From positions 682,001 to 746,000 of the forward strand of contig NZ_CP018725.1 of NCBI RefSeq assembly GCF_001908725.1: DNA of 64,000 bases, read 5' to 3'. The position numbers and the translations under genes were made by a program. Positions 47,412-57,267 of this stretch are shown piece by piece. Position 1 is the stretch's first letter; every line of letters starts with the position of its first letter. Under the pieces are notes generated by a model. The model was not told where the DNA came from, did no database searches, and was given only the letters and a program-made list of their open reading frames with translations. The DNA comes from Xanthomonas vesicatoria ATCC 35937 (GTDB lineage: Bacteria; Pseudomonadota; Gammaproteobacteria; Xanthomonadales; Xanthomonadaceae).

Positions 47412-48663
47412 GGGTCGTCACCCGCTCCGGAACCGGCTTGGTCTTGTCCAGCCGCGTCCACACCGGCATGGTGATGAAGAAGGCGAAGTACAGGAAGGTC
47501 AGCACGCGTCCCACATAGGTTTCGTGCGCATCGGTGCCTGGACCGGAGCCGATCACGCCCAGCCACACGAAGCACACCACCAGCACCCCTAGCGCCACCT
47601 TCGAGATCCAGCCGCGATAACGCACCGAGCGCACCTTGGCGCGATCCAGCCACGGCACCAGGAACAGGATGGCGATTGCCGAGAACATCACCAGCACACC
47701 GCCCAGCTTGTTCGGCACCACGCGCAACATCGCGTAATACGGCGTGTAGTACCAGACCGGCTTGATGTGCTCGGGCGTCACCAGCCGGTTGGCCTCGGTG
47801 AAGTTGTCGTGCTCCAGAAACAGGCCGCCAAAGGCGGGCGCGAAGAAGATGATGAACGCCGCGATCAGCAGCAGGAACCCGACACCGACCAGATCCTTGA
47901 CCGTGTAATACGGATGGAACGGAATGCCGTCGGTGGGCTTGTGCGCATCCCAGCGGTTGCCCTTGGGACCCTTCTTGATATCCACGCCGTCGGGGTTGTT
48001 GGAACCCACTTCGTGCAGTGCGCCGATGTGCAGCACGATCAACAGCAACAGCACCAGCGGCAACGCAATCACGTGCAACGCGAAGAAACGATTGAGCGTG
48101 GCATCGCCGGGCAGGTAGTCGCCCATGATCCACTCCGTCAGCCCGTTGCCGATCACCGGGATGGCGCCGAACAACGAGATGATGACCTTCGCCCCCCAGA
48201 ACGACATCTGGCCCCATGGCAGCACGTAGCCCATGAAGGCTTCGGCCATCAGCACCAGGTAGATCAGCATGCCCAGAATCCACACCAGCTCGCGCGGCTT
48301 CTGATAACTGCCGTACATCAACCCGCGGAACATGTGCAGATACACCACGATGAAGAACAGCGAGGCGCCGGTGCTGTGCATGTAGCGGATCAGCCAGCCC
48401 CACTCCACGTCGCGCATGATGTATTCCACCGAAGCAAACGCATCGGCGGCGCTGGTCTTGTAGTGCATCGTCAGGAAGATGCCGGTGACGATCTGATTCA
48501 CCAGCACCACGATGGCTAGCGAGCCAAAGTAGTACCAGAGGTTAAAGTTCTTCGGGGCGTAGTACTCGCTGATGTGCTTTCTATACGTGGGCATCAGCCC
48601 GGGCGCGCGTTCGTTGACCCACTCGAACACGCCGTTGGCGGTACGAACCAGAATATTGCTCAT
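47404..48663 (-). CDS. petB: Cytochrome b of the bc1 complex
   Basis: A 419-aa integral membrane protein with about eight or nine helices. The haem ligands lie in the RYMHSTGASLFFIVVYLHMF helix and in the later HVIALPLVLLLLIVLHI helix. The quinol-site PEWY-type motif is PVWYYTPYYAMLR. It oxidises ubiquinol at the outer face. The start at 48663 shares its A with the petA stop codon. The frame is open further upstream but overlaps petA. Confidence 0.96.
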   Translation of the reverse strand: MSNILVRTANGVFEWVNERAPGLMPTYRKHISEYYAPKNFNLWYYFGSLAIVVLVNQIVTGIFLTMHYKTSAADAFASVEYIMRDVEWGWLIRYMHSTGASLFFIVVYLHMFRGLMYGSYQKPRELVWILGMLIYLVLMAEAFMGYVLPWGQMSFWGAKVIISLFGAIPVIGNGLTEWIMGDYLPGDATLNRFFALHVIALPLVLLLLIVLHIGALHEVGSNNPDGVDIKKGPKGNRWDAHKPTDGIPFHPYYTVKDLVGVGFLLLIAAFIIFFAPAFGGLFLEHDNFTEANRLVTPEHIKPVWYYTPYYAMLRVVPNKLGGVLVMFSAIAILFLVPWLDRAKVRSVRYRGWISKVALGVLVVCFVWLGVIGSGPGTDAHETYVGRVLTFLYFAFFITMPVWTRLDKTKPVPERVTTHD

Positions 48664-49307
48664 CAGGCAGCCCCCGTGCTTTTGGCCGACGTACCGGCAC
48701 CATCCGGATCGACGCCGATCACCAGGGTGTTGTCGTCCACATAGTGATGCGGGGGCACCAGCAGGTTGATCGGTGCGGGCACGCCATCGAAAACGCGGCC
48801 GGACATGTCGAAGCGCGATTTGTGGCAGGGGCAGAAGTAGCCGCCCTTCCACTGCGGGTCGTAGGGCTCGGGCCGGATCTCGGCCACCATTTCCGGCGAG
48901 CACCCCAGATGCGTGCACAGCCCCACCAGCACCGAGATCTCGGACTTGATCGAGCGGTACTCGGGATTCTTCAGCACGTACTCGGGCTGTTGGTCCTTGT
49001 TCTCGGACTTGGGGTCCTTGAGACGGTCATCCAACGAGGGCAGTGCGTCGAGCATCGCCTTGGAGCGCTTGACGATCCAGATTGGCTGACCGCGCCATTC
49101 CAGCACCAGCCGTTGCCCCTCCTGCAAGGCGCTGATGTCGGCGGTCACCGGTGCGCCGGCCAATTTGGCGCGTGCACTGGGGTTCCACGACTTCACGAAC
49201 GGAACTGCAACAAATCCTGCTCCGACCGCACCGACCACGGCCGTCGTCGCGGTCAAAAACCGGCGACGCCCGAGATCAGCAGGTGCGTTAACCCCATCGT
49301 TGGCCAT
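48663..49307 (-). CDS. petA: Rieske iron-sulfur subunit of the bc1 complex
   Basis: A 214-aa protein. A Tat-type N-terminus RRRFLTATTAVVGAVGAGFV serves as signal anchor (residues 14-35). The [2Fe-2S] cluster motifs are CTHLGC (about residue 130) and CPCHKSRFD (about 155). It takes electrons from ubiquinol and passes them to cytochrome c1. The gene order petA-petB-petC with overlaps of one and eight bases shows a tightly coupled operon. Confidence 0.97.
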   Translation of the reverse strand: MANDGVNAPADLGRRRFLTATTAVVGAVGAGFVAVPFVKSWNPSARAKLAGAPVTADISALQEGQRLVLEWRGQPIWIVKRSKAMLDALPSLDDRLKDPKSENKDQQPEYVLKNPEYRSIKSEISVLVGLCTHLGCSPEMVAEIRPEPYDPQWKGGYFCPCHKSRFDMSGRVFDGVPAPINLLVPPHHYVDDNTLVIGVDPDGAGTSAKSTGAA

Positions 49308-49671
49308 CCGGCTCTCCGATCTTGATTAGGTAGCGTGAGGCTGCCAACGGCTGGCGGGGGGTCCAGCCGCGATGAATCGACCGCAGTGTAGCGGAACGCT
49401 TAATGCACAGACAATGCAATGTACGCAGTCGGGCATGTGCGATGCAATGGCCGATGTGTGCGGTCGCGTCGGGGCTGCAGGCGAAGCGCGATGGCCCATG
49501 CGACGGCTGTAACGCAATGCGCGCAGACAGCGCGTCGGTGCAAGGGCGCGCTGATGCGGCGAAAGTATTGCGACGCATGTGCAGCCTCGGTAGCCATGCG
49601 AAACACAAGGTCTGCGGAGTGACCACCTCAGCGCTGTCTGCGTCTGCACGCCTTGGGGGCCAACCCGCTGC
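49308..49671. other. Intergenic region, no gene seen
   Basis: 364 bases between petA and the lytic transglycosylase gene, which are in the same orientation; it should contain the petABC promoter. No repeat or RNA gene was found. Confidence 0.45.
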
Positions 49672-50652
49672 TTAGTGTGCGGTGGCGCTCTGACCGCGAT
49701 AGCGGCCTGCCAACAGGCCAACGCGTTGCACATAGCGCTGGGTCTCACTGTAAGGCGGCACGCCACCATAGCGATCCACGGCACCCTCGCCGGCGTTGTA
49801 ACCAGCAGCCGCCAGGGTGAGGTCGCCATTGAAGCGCTTCAGCAACCACGAAAGATATTGCACGCCGCCACGGATATTTTGCGATGCGTCATAGGCATCG
49901 CTGACGCCGAAGCGGCGCGCGGTGCCCGGCATCAGCTGCATCAATCCCTGCGCACCGGCGCGGCTCAGTGCCAGCGGGTTATAAGCCGATTCGGCATGGA
50001 TGATGGCGCGCACGATCGCTTCTTCGACCCCGAACTCGCGTGCCGCCGACGCGATCTCCTGCTGATAGGCCGCGGTGTTGAGCCGGATTGCACCGAAGTT
50101 GACGCCCGGCTTGGCGCCGCAGGCATAACAGGTTTCGATAAAACTGTAGTGGATGGTGCGTAGCCCTTCGATGCTGGCCACCTGACGTGGACGTGCGCTG
50201 GTGTAATGGCGAACGCCGTCCTTCATGTAAGAGTAGACCTGCCCGCTGACCACACGACGCGGGTTCACCGCAGTGGCAGGCGCGGCGGCGGGCATGATCG
50301 AGGTCGCGTTATCCGTGATCGGCAGCGCGCGCGGCGCGGCCACAGCGGCCTCGGCAGTGCGGCGTAGCGGCGGGCTGATGATGGTGGCGGGTGCACCACT
50401 GTCGATAGTGGCAATGGAACGGGCCGCGTCCGCGGGCATTGCCTGCGCCGGACGCACGGGCGATGGTAGACGACGGGCCGAGCGGTCTGGAGTGTAGCTG
50501 CTGATGACGCTGCAGGTGGCCCCGCTCTGACGCTTGCTCAGATAGCTGATGATGCCGTCGCCGCTGACGCACTTGTATAGCGTGCCGGCGCTGGCCGGCG
50601 CAGCCGACAACGTAACAAGCAACAGCCCCAGCAATCTTGACATCCCCTTCAT
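49672..50652 (-). CDS. Lytic transglycosylase, SLT domain
   Basis: A 326-aa exported enzyme. The signal peptide is about residues 1-23 (LLGLLLVTLSAAPASA). A DUF4124-like N-terminal segment follows (TLYKCVSGDGIISYLSKRQS). A low-complexity Ala/Pro linker precedes the C-terminal SLT domain, which has the catalytic Glu in IIHAESAYNPLALSRAGAQG, then LMQLMPGTARRFGV, and AAGYNAGEGAVDRYGGVPPY. It cleaves peptidoglycan with formation of anhydro-muramic ends. It is monocistronic. Confidence 0.93.
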   Translation of the reverse strand: MKGMSRLLGLLLVTLSAAPASAGTLYKCVSGDGIISYLSKRQSGATCSVISSYTPDRSARRLPSPVRPAQAMPADAARSIATIDSGAPATIISPPLRRTAEAAVAAPRALPITDNATSIMPAAAPATAVNPRRVVSGQVYSYMKDGVRHYTSARPRQVASIEGLRTIHYSFIETCYACGAKPGVNFGAIRLNTAAYQQEIASAAREFGVEEAIVRAIIHAESAYNPLALSRAGAQGLMQLMPGTARRFGVSDAYDASQNIRGGVQYLSWLLKRFNGDLTLAAAGYNAGEGAVDRYGGVPPYSETQRYVQRVGLLAGRYRGQSATAH

Positions 50653-50701
50653 GCGGCGGAGTGTCCCAGCTTGCCTCGGGATTGCCAAGAGGCGGAAGCG
50701 C

Positions 50702-51667
50702 TCAGGCCGACAGCCGGTGCAGTCGCGTTCGCAAGGCATCGAGCGCATCTAGCAGCGGTTGCCGCATGGCATCCGGCTCGATCGCCTCGAAAGGCAGATC
50801 GAGCAGCAACAGATTGGCGGCAAGCGCCGGCATGCTCGCCGCGCCCAGCCCGAGCCAGCAATGGCCTGCCCCGTCTGCCTGCAGCGCGCCCAGCCAGGGT
50901 GGAACCTGCGCCGCCAGCGCCTCCAGCGTTCCAGGCAGCCGCACCCGTGCCCGACACGCAAAAGGCGCTTCGCCGATCGCTTTGCGCAGCAACTGCAGCG
51001 GCTCTTCCGGCAGTGTCCTGGCAGCGAACATTGCGCCGGTGGGCACTGCCAGATCGACACGGTCTGCGCGCAGCGTGCGCCAGTCCTGACGTTCACAGTC
51101 CCAGGCCAGCAGATACCAGCGCCGGCCGTAGTTGACCAACAGCGCCGGCTCGACGCAGCGGCTAATGGCCTCGCCCGAGTGACGCCGGTAGTTCAGCCGC
51201 AGCGTGACGCGGTCGCGGCAGGCGCCGGCAAGCTGAGCCAGCAACGCCGCATCCACCCGGGTTCCCGGCTCGCCGATCGGCATGCTCGCCATGGCGGCAT
51301 GCGCGGCGCTGGCGCGTTGACCGCTCCGCCGTGGCAGCAGCGGGTCCAGCTTTGCCAGCACACGGGCAGCAGCCGCGTCCATGCCGGCAATGGCTGGGGC
51401 GGCCGCACGCAAGGCGATTGCCACGGTCAGCGCTTCCTCCTCCTCGAACAATAGCGGCAAGGCGGCCGCCCCCTGCCCCAGCCGGTAACCGCCGCCGGAC
51501 CCGGGCACCGCATGCACCTGATAGCCAAGCTCGCGCAGGCGCTCGATATCGCGCCGCAAGCTACGCGGGTGCACCTCCAGGCGCCCGGCTAGCGCAGCGC
51601 CTGACCAGTTGCGGCCACCTTGCAGCAAGGAAAGCAGTCGCAACAGACGGGCAGCGGTCGAGGCCAT
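50702..51667 (-). CDS. WYL-domain transcriptional regulator
   Basis: A 321-aa regulator. The N-terminal winged helix (residues 1-60) has RLLRLLSLLQGGRNWSGAAL and RLEVHPRSLRRDIERLRELG. A WYL domain follows (about 130-225), with NYRRHSGEAISRCVEPALLV, NYGRRWYLLAWDC and the R-D-F-type RADRVDL; a WCX-like C-terminus ends the protein. WYL domains bind nucleotides or nucleic acid ligands. It is divergent from the GST gene across 108 bases and may regulate it. Confidence 0.93.
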   Translation of the reverse strand: MASTAARLLRLLSLLQGGRNWSGAALAGRLEVHPRSLRRDIERLRELGYQVHAVPGSGGGYRLGQGAAALPLLFEEEEALTVAIALRAAAPAIAGMDAAAARVLAKLDPLLPRRSGQRASAAHAAMASMPIGEPGTRVDAALLAQLAGACRDRVTLRLNYRRHSGEAISRCVEPALLVNYGRRWYLLAWDCERQDWRTLRADRVDLAVPTGAMFAARTLPEEPLQLLRKAIGEAPFACRARVRLPGTLEALAAQVPPWLGALQADGAGHCWLGLGAASMPALAANLLLLDLPFEAIEPDAMRQPLLDALDALRTRLHRLSA

Positions 51668-51775
51668 GGCGAGACGGTATTGCGGACAGAAGCTGTCCGC
51701 AATAGCGCTCTAGGATCGGCATACCAGTAATGACCTCGAACCACACCATCGACCACCAACTTCAAGGAGCCTGCC

Positions 51776-52396
51776 ATGTCTGACGACCGCCATATCACCC
51801 TGTTTCACAATCCCCGTTCACGCTCGCGTGGCGTCCTGGTACTGCTGGAGGAACTGCGTGCCAGCTACAGCCTGCAGTGCATCGATCTAGAAAAAGAGCA
51901 ACAGCTTGCGCCGCAGTTCCTGGCGATCAATCCAATGGGAAAAATCCCGACGATCGTGCACGGCGACAGCGTGGTCACCGAACAAGGTGCCATCTATCAG
52001 TACCTGGCCGAGCTGTACCCAGAAGTCGGCCTGTCGCCGGCCCCGGGCGACGCCGACCGCGGCGCCTATCTGCGTTGGCTGGCGTTTTACGGGTCGGCGT
52101 TCGAACCGGCGGTGCTCGACAAGGCGTTGAAGCGCGATGCACCGCCGCGCGGGTTCTCGCCCTACGGGAACGTCGAGACCGTGCTGCAGGTGGTAGATAC
52201 CCAACTGGCAAAGGCAGACTACCTCCTGGGATCACGCTGCAGCGCGGCTGATGTCCTGTGGGGTAGCGCGTTGGGCTGGCTGACCGGCTTCGGACTGCTC
52301 GACCCGCCGGCCCCGACTCGCGCCTACATCGCACGAATGGCCAAGCGCCCTGCGGTCGCGCGCGCAACCGCCGTCGACGCGCAAGCACCAAGCTAA
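51776..52396 (+). CDS. Glutathione S-transferase family protein (second copy)
   Basis: A 206-aa GST. The N-terminal half has ITLFHNPRSRSRGVLVLLEE, NPMGKIPTIVHGDSVVTEQG and AIYQYLAELYPE. The C-terminal helices contain YLLGSRCSAADVLWGSAL. The strong AAGGAG before the ATG decides the start. It is divergent from the WYL regulator. It shares the fold but little close sequence with the GST at the left end, so they are not a recent duplication. Confidence 0.92.
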   Translation: MSDDRHITLFHNPRSRSRGVLVLLEELRASYSLQCIDLEKEQQLAPQFLAINPMGKIPTIVHGDSVVTEQGAIYQYLAELYPEVGLSPAPGDADRGAYLRWLAFYGSAFEPAVLDKALKRDAPPRGFSPYGNVETVLQVVDTQLAKADYLLGSRCSAADVLWGSALGWLTGFGLLDPPAPTRAYIARMAKRPAVARATAVDAQAPS

Positions 52397-52460
52397 AAGC
52401 GCAAGCGCCGGCGTGAGCGGGTAAACTGCGCGGCTATCTCACCCGCCTGGAATAAGCGCC

Positions 52461-53930
52461 ATGCCCGGGACATCCGTTTCCGATCTGTCCACGGCCACCG
52501 CCGTGGACGCCCCTGCCCTGCTGCCGTTGCCGGTTGCCCGCCCGCAAGCACCTGCCGTGGTGCGCGGCAAGCTGTACATCAAGACCCACGGTTGCCAGAT
52601 GAACGAGTACGACTCGGCCAAGATGGCCGACGTGCTTGCCGCCTCCGAAGGGTTGGAGCTGACCGACAACCCCGAAGACGCCGACGTGGTGCTGGTCAAC
52701 ACCTGCTCCATTCGCGAAAAGGCGCAGGAAAAGGTATTCAGCCAATTGGGCCGCTGGCGCTTGCTCAAGGAAAGCCGCGCCAAGGCCGGCGGCACGCCGG
52801 TGATCATCGGCGTCGGCGGTTGTGTGGCATCGCAGGAAGGCGAGGCCATCGTCAAGCGCGCGCCGTATGTGGATCTGGTGTTCGGGCCGCAGACCCTGCA
52901 TCGCCTGCCGGAACTGATCCGTGCACGCCGCCAGTCCGGCAAGTCGCAGGTAGACATCAGCTTCCCGGAAATCGAAAAGTTCGATCGCCTGCCCGAACCG
53001 CGTGCCGATGGTCCGTCGGCGTTCGTGTCGATCATGGAAGGCTGCTCCAAGTATTGCTCGTTCTGCGTGGTGCCCTACACGCGCGGCGAAGAGGTCAGCC
53101 GGCCATTCGAGGACGTGCTGGTGGAAGTGGCGCAGCTGGCGGCGCAAGGCGTGCGCGAGATCAACCTGCTGGGTCAGAACGTCAACGCGTATCGCGGTGC
53201 GTATGGCGCCGATGCGGACGAGGCGGCCCAGTATGCCGATCTGGGTCTGTTGATCCGCACCATCGCGCAGATCGAGGGCATCGGCCGCATCCGTTTCACC
53301 ACCTCGCATCCGCTGGAATTTTCCGATTCGCTGGTGGATGCGTATCGCGGCGTGCCGCAGCTGGCCAACTACCTGCATCTGCCGGTGCAGGCAGGCAGCG
53401 ACCGCATCCTGTCGGCGATGAAGCGTGGTTACACCGCGCTGGAATTCAAATCCAAGATCCGCAAGTTGCGCGCGGTGCGCCCGGACATTTCGATCAGCTC
53501 GGACTTCATCGTCGGTTTTCCCGGCGAGACTGAAGCGGATTTCGAAAAGACCATGAAGTTGATCGAAGACGTCGGTTTCGATCAGAGCTTTTCGTTCGTG
53601 TATTCGCGTCGCCCTGGCACGCCGGCCGCGGATCTGGAAGACGACACGCCCGATGCAGTCAAGCAAGCGCGCCTAGCCCGCTTGCAGGCGCACATCAGTG
53701 CGCATGCGGCGACCATTTCGCAATCCATGGTCGGCAGCGTGCAGCGGGTGCTGGTGGAAGGCCCGTCGCGCCGCGATCCAAACGAACTGACCGGCAAGAG
53801 CGAGAACATGCGCCCGGTGAATTTCCCCGGCAATCCGCGTTTGATCGGGCAGTTCGTGGATGTGCTGATCACCGAGGCGATGAGCAACTCGTTGCGTGGC
53901 CGCATCCATCTGGATGACAGCACCAGCTGA
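52461..53930 (+). CDS. miaB: tRNA-2-methylthio-N6-dimethylallyladenosine synthase
   Basis: A 489-aa radical SAM methylthiotransferase. The N-terminal UPF0004 domain has [19 protein letters not shown] and [17 protein letters not shown] [13 protein letters not shown]. The radical SAM cluster is CSKYCSFC (about residue 195), followed by [13 protein letters not shown]. The C-terminal TRAM domain closes the protein. It adds a methylthio group to i6A37 of tRNAs. The N-terminal ~35 residues before the conserved KTHGCQ core are not strongly conserved. It reads toward phoH. Confidence 0.97.
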   Translation: MPGTSVSDLSTATAVDAPALLPLPVARPQAPAVVRGKLYIKTHGCQMNEYDSAKMADVLAASEGLELTDNPEDADVVLVNTCSIREKAQEKVFSQLGRWRLLKESRAKAGGTPVIIGVGGCVASQEGEAIVKRAPYVDLVFGPQTLHRLPELIRARRQSGKSQVDISFPEIEKFDRLPEPRADGPSAFVSIMEGCSKYCSFCVVPYTRGEEVSRPFEDVLVEVAQLAAQGVREINLLGQNVNAYRGAYGADADEAAQYADLGLLIRTIAQIEGIGRIRFTTSHPLEFSDSLVDAYRGVPQLANYLHLPVQAGSDRILSAMKRGYTALEFKSKIRKLRAVRPDISISSDFIVGFPGETEADFEKTMKLIEDVGFDQSFSFVYSRRPGTPAADLEDDTPDAVKQARLARLQAHISAHAATISQSMVGSVQRVLVEGPSRRDPNELTGKSENMRPVNFPGNPRLIGQFVDVLITEAMSNSLRGRIHLDDSTS

Positions 53931-54450
53931 CACACGCGCCGCATCTGTGCGGCGCTACGTTGAGAGCGGCTGACAAAAGACTGTGCGCACCGCCGGGCGT
54001 GCCTGGCAGGCGCTCGGAGTGGCAGGAACCGCTCGTACATGACGGTTCCTCCGCCATCCGCACCCGGCTGACTATCGCTCGCTACTTTTTGCAGCTCTCA
54101 GGATGTGATCGCGGCGCACGCACGCTGCGCGTGCGCTGCACGCGTGATGCCGTGTCGGCAATCAATGGTTGAACGTTCGATGCAAGCTGCGCTCCGCGGA
54201 CATGCCAGTGCGTGTACTTGACCGTAAGGCGCGCATGCTGGCGTGCGTTAGTCCTGTCTCACATCAGCGCGGCGCACTCCCCGCTCATCGGCTCATGCGC
54301 TCCCCGCGCGCGATGCACGGCGTCGCTGCCGAAGGGGACGTTGTCGGCAGCTACACATCCGGCGATGGGCCACGCAGCGGCTAGATGACGGCAAGCAGCA
54401 GTGTGCAGCGCCTGCGGCAGTGATCAAAAATTCACCACACCGGTTCAACA

Positions 54451-54465
54451 CCTTGCAGTGCAAGG
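54451..54465. repeat. Perfect inverted repeat
   Basis: CCTTGCA-G-TGCAAGG, seven-base arms around one base, within the DnaA-box region. Confidence 0.5.
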
Positions 54466-54476
54466 CGTGGTGACAC

Positions 54477-54636
54477 TTACCCACAGGCTTTGCCGGATTC
54501 GATCCACACCGTGTGTGGACAAGCTTGCGCGCGGTGGCGATTTTTTCACCACACACCTTCCAGGCCTTATGCCAGTAAGGCCGACGCAATTTATCCACAG
54601 GTTATTGATGCGTGACTCCACAGCACTTGTGGAAAA
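54477..54636. promoter_or_regulatory. Cluster of four DnaA-box-like sites
   Basis: TTACCCACA at 54477-54485 (+), TTGTCCACA at 54514-54522 (-), the consensus TTATCCACA at 54591-54599 (+) and TTTTCCACA at 54628-54636 (-). The E. coli-type consensus is TTATNCACA; each differs by at most one base from TTATCCACA. A hairpin GGCCTTA-N6-TAAGGCC and an AT-rich tract are inside. Confidence 0.55.
54563..54582 (+). repeat. Hairpin GGCCTTA/TAAGGCC
   Basis: Seven-base perfect arms with a six-base loop, between the second and third DnaA-like boxes. Confidence 0.5.
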
Positions 54637-54754
54637 GCTGTCCTCCCTCGCATTGGCGACGCCGCGACGCCCGGCGTGTTGGTGGGATCACGTCCTGCGC
54701 GCTACCCTCATCTGCCGCCCTACCTACGCCCCGCGCGCGCTGTCCGACCCGACC

Positions 54755-55744
54755 ATGAACACACCTGCTTACCGCGATTTCACCCTGGAGCCTGACGACA
54801 CCGAGCGCCTAGCCAATCTGTCTGGCCCGTTCGACGCGCACCTGCGCCAGATCGAACTCAAGCTTGGCGTGGAGATCGCCAACCGCGGCAACATCTTCCG
54901 CGTCACCGGCCCGGAGCCGGCGATCACCGAGGCGCAAACGCTGTTGGCCGCGCTGTACGAAGAAGCCGCGTCCACCCTCTTCGATAACCATGCGATCCAC
55001 CTGCGCTTGAACGATGCCAATGTCGAGCACGTGGTCGAACGCGCGTACCAAGCACAGGAGGTGGCGATCAAGGTCAAGCGCGGCACCGTGCGCGGCCGCG
55101 GCGCCAACCAGGCCAAGTACCTGCACGCGATCGCGACCCATGACATTAATTTCGGCATCGGCCCGGCCGGTACCGGCAAGACCTTCCTGGCGGTGGCAAG
55201 CGCGGTGGAAGCCTTGAAAGAATCGCGCGTGCAGCGCCTGATCCTGGTGCGCCCGGCCGTGGAAGCCGGCGAGAAGCTCGGCTTCCTGCCCGGCGACCTC
55301 AGCCAGAAGGTGGACCCCTACCTGCGCCCGCTCTACGACGCGCTGTACGAAATGCTGGGCGTGGAAAAGGTGGTCAAGCTGCTGGAGAAGAACGTCATCG
55401 AGATCGCCCCGCTGGCCTACATGCGCGGCCGCACGCTCAATGATGCGTATGTGATCCTGGACGAGGCGCAGAACACCACCATCGAACAGATGAAGATGTT
55501 CCTGACCCGGCTGGGTTTCGGCTCCACCGCGGTGGTCACCGGCGACCTGACCCAGATCGACCTGCCCAAGCACGTCAAGTCCGGCCTGCGCGATGCGATC
55601 GAGGTGCTGCGTGACGTCGAAGGCGCCAGCTTCACCTTCTTCGAAGCGCGCGATGTGGTGCGTCACCCGCTGGTGCAGCGCATTGTCACCGCCTACGACC
55701 GCCGCGATCAGCAGGAGGGCGCGACCAAGGGCAATGCGGAGTGA
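54755..55744 (+). CDS. ybeZ: PhoH family ATPase (YbeZ type)
   Basis: A 329-aa protein. Residues 1-105 form an N-terminal KH-like domain. The P-loop ATPase has Walker A GPAGTGKTFLA (about residue 135) and Walker B-like YVILDEAQN (about 236), then GSTAVVTGDLTQIDLP. It is thought to work with YbeY on RNA. Start ATG at 54755 is chosen because the domain starts soon after; the frame is open 350 bases further upstream. Its stop overlaps the next gene (GTGA). Confidence 0.94.
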   Translation: MNTPAYRDFTLEPDDTERLANLSGPFDAHLRQIELKLGVEIANRGNIFRVTGPEPAITEAQTLLAALYEEAASTLFDNHAIHLRLNDANVEHVVERAYQAQEVAIKVKRGTVRGRGANQAKYLHAIATHDINFGIGPAGTGKTFLAVASAVEALKESRVQRLILVRPAVEAGEKLGFLPGDLSQKVDPYLRPLYDALYEMLGVEKVVKLLEKNVIEIAPLAYMRGRTLNDAYVILDEAQNTTIEQMKMFLTRLGFGSTAVVTGDLTQIDLPKHVKSGLRDAIEVLRDVEGASFTFFEARDVVRHPLVQRIVTAYDRRDQQEGATKGNAE

Positions 55745-56238
55745 GATGGCGACCTGCAAGCCTGCTGTTGGCAAGTGGAATGGCGGCAGTGGCACACCTC
55801 CACGCCACGCCGGCGCCGCTACCGGCAGATGTTTCGATTGTCGATCGCGATGTCACGCCGGCAATTCGGGTTACACCGCCGTGCATTTCATTGGCCGCCG
55901 AAGCAGCTAGCGTCAGTGTGCCCACTGCGTCGCTGCAGGCGATAGTGGCCCAGTCTCCGTCGGCACGTTGGTTGCTCGATTTGCCGGGAACCGTCACCGA
56001 TGCACGCGGTTGCGATAGTTCGCCGGTGGCGCATGCGCACCGTGCCAGCCAGTTGCTCGTCGGGAAGTTGCTCGAAGACCGCATTGCTGCGGTCTGGGTG
56101 CACGATCAACCCGGGTTCGTTTCAAGGTTGCGGGTGCGCGATTACAATCACGGCTGCGGGCGCGGCCCGCTTGGCAGTTCGAGCTACCGTGTGGCCAATG
56201 GGCCCGCGGTGCTCTTGCTGATCACCTGCACTCGTTGA
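55741..56238 (+). CDS. Hypothetical exported protein between ybeZ and ybeY
   Basis: A 165-aa protein with a likely signal peptide ([18 protein letters not shown], residues about 5-22). The mature part has two Cys (PPCISL and DARGCDSSP) plus NHGCGRGP, and a final LLITCTR. I recognise no family. The start is GTG overlapping the ybeZ stop codon (GTGA), so it is translated from the ybeZ-ybeY transcript. It is not present at this place in E. coli. Confidence 0.7.
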   Translation: MRWRPASLLLASGMAAVAHLHATPAPLPADVSIVDRDVTPAIRVTPPCISLAAEAASVSVPTASLQAIVAQSPSARWLLDLPGTVTDARGCDSSPVAHAHRASQLLVGKLLEDRIAAVWVHDQPGFVSRLRVRDYNHGCGRGPLGSSSYRVANGPAVLLLITCTR

Positions 56239-56263
56239 TCTCTTTACCCAGGAAGCGCTCGCC

Positions 56264-56749
56264 ATGACCCGTGGACCCGTCCGCCTCGACGTTGCCGTCA
56301 GTTACGCGCTGCCGCGCGCCGGCCTGCCGTCGGCGGTGAGTTTTCGCAAGTGGGTTGCCGCGGCGCTGAAGGGCCGCATCCGCGAGGCCGATCTGGCGGT
56401 GCGCGTGGTCGACGAGAAGGAAGGCTGCTCGCTCAACCACCACTACCGCGGCAAGGATTACGCCACCAATGTGCTGAGCTTCCCGGCCGAGCTGCCGGAG
56501 GGTCTGCCCAAGGGCATCAAGATGCCGCTGCTGGGCGACCTGGTGATCTGCGCGCCGGTGGTGGCGCGCGAGGCAGCAGAACAGGGCAAGTCGCTGGCCG
56601 CGCACTACGCGCACCTGACCGTGCACGGCACCTTGCATCTACTGGGCTGGGACCACGAGGACGACAAGGAGGCCGATGCGATGGAACAACTGGAACGCGA
56701 GATCCTGGCCGACCTGGGGATCGAAGACCCCTACGCGGGAGAGCGTTGA
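56264..56749 (+). CDS. ybeY: Endoribonuclease YbeY
   Basis: A 161-aa zinc-dependent enzyme of rRNA maturation and quality control. The conserved metal motif is [11 protein letters not shown] (H-x3-H-x5-H, about residue 122). N-terminal [17 protein letters not shown] is typical. AGGAAG precedes the ATG. The stop codon shares its A with the ATG of the next gene (TGATG). Confidence 0.96.
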   Translation: MTRGPVRLDVAVSYALPRAGLPSAVSFRKWVAAALKGRIREADLAVRVVDEKEGCSLNHHYRGKDYATNVLSFPAELPEGLPKGIKMPLLGDLVICAPVVAREAAEQGKSLAAHYAHLTVHGTLHLLGWDHEDDKEADAMEQLEREILADLGIEDPYAGER

Positions 56750-57267
56750 TGCGCGCGCTGATCGCGGTGAGCTGCCTGCTGTTGAGTCCGGCAGCGGCAT
56801 TGGCGCAGGGCGCGCCGGTGCGCCCGGACCTGCCGGCATTGATCGAATGCCGCCAGCGCATCGGCGACTTCAACGCCCTGGCGCCGGTCTTGGCCGACCC
56901 GCTCAAGGCGGTGGCACTGGGCTGGACGCCGCTGGATCAGTCCAACCTGTTCATGACCGAATACACCCTCAACACGCCCATCAGCGTGTTCGGCCACAGC
57001 ACCACGCATATCGCCTTTTCCGGCGCCAGCATCATGGCGATCCTGGACCTGCCCGACCCGCGCCCGCTGGCCAAGCAACTGGACCTGGAACTGGGCGTGG
57101 ATAACGCCGACAAGGTCATGTACGGCCGCGAGCTGGTCAGCGAAGACACCACCAACCCGAAGACCGGCGAGGCGATGATCGAATCGGTGGTGCTTAGCGT
57201 GACCAACGTCAAATCGCATCCGGGCAAGACCGTGGTCGGCTGCGGCTATAGCCTGGACCTGCCCTGA
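56749..57267 (+). CDS. Hypothetical exported protein between ybeY and corC
   Basis: A 172-aa protein with a signal peptide ([20 protein letters not shown]). The rest has IECRQRIGDFNALAPVLADP, LGWTPLDQSNLFMTEYTLN and a final KTVVGCGYSLDLP. Two Cys (one near each end) could form a disulfide. I do not recognise a family. The TGATG overlap with ybeY indicates coupling. The frame is open upstream in another reading of ybeY, but the signal peptide sets the start. Confidence 0.75.
   Translation: MRALIAVSCLLLSPAAALAQGAPVRPDLPALIECRQRIGDFNALAPVLADPLKAVALGWTPLDQSNLFMTEYTLNTPISVFGHSTTHIAFSGASIMAILDLPDPRPLAKQLDLELGVDNADKVMYGRELVSEDTTNPKTGEAMIESVVLSVTNVKSHPGKTVVGCGYSLDLP

Larger units (their letters stand above)
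53931..54754. other. 824-base gap with DnaA-box-like cluster
   Basis: No gene is supported. Its right half (54477-54636) contains four DnaA-box-like nonamers and several inverted repeats just before phoH. A T-run (54541-54546) and a hairpin at 54563-54582 lie among them. The left half (53931-54400) shows nothing clear. Confidence 0.55.

Noticed and set aside
54477..54636. Chromosomal replication origin
   Set aside because: No dnaA, dnaN, gyrB or rpmH nearby and only a short AT-rich tract; kept only as a DnaA-box cluster.
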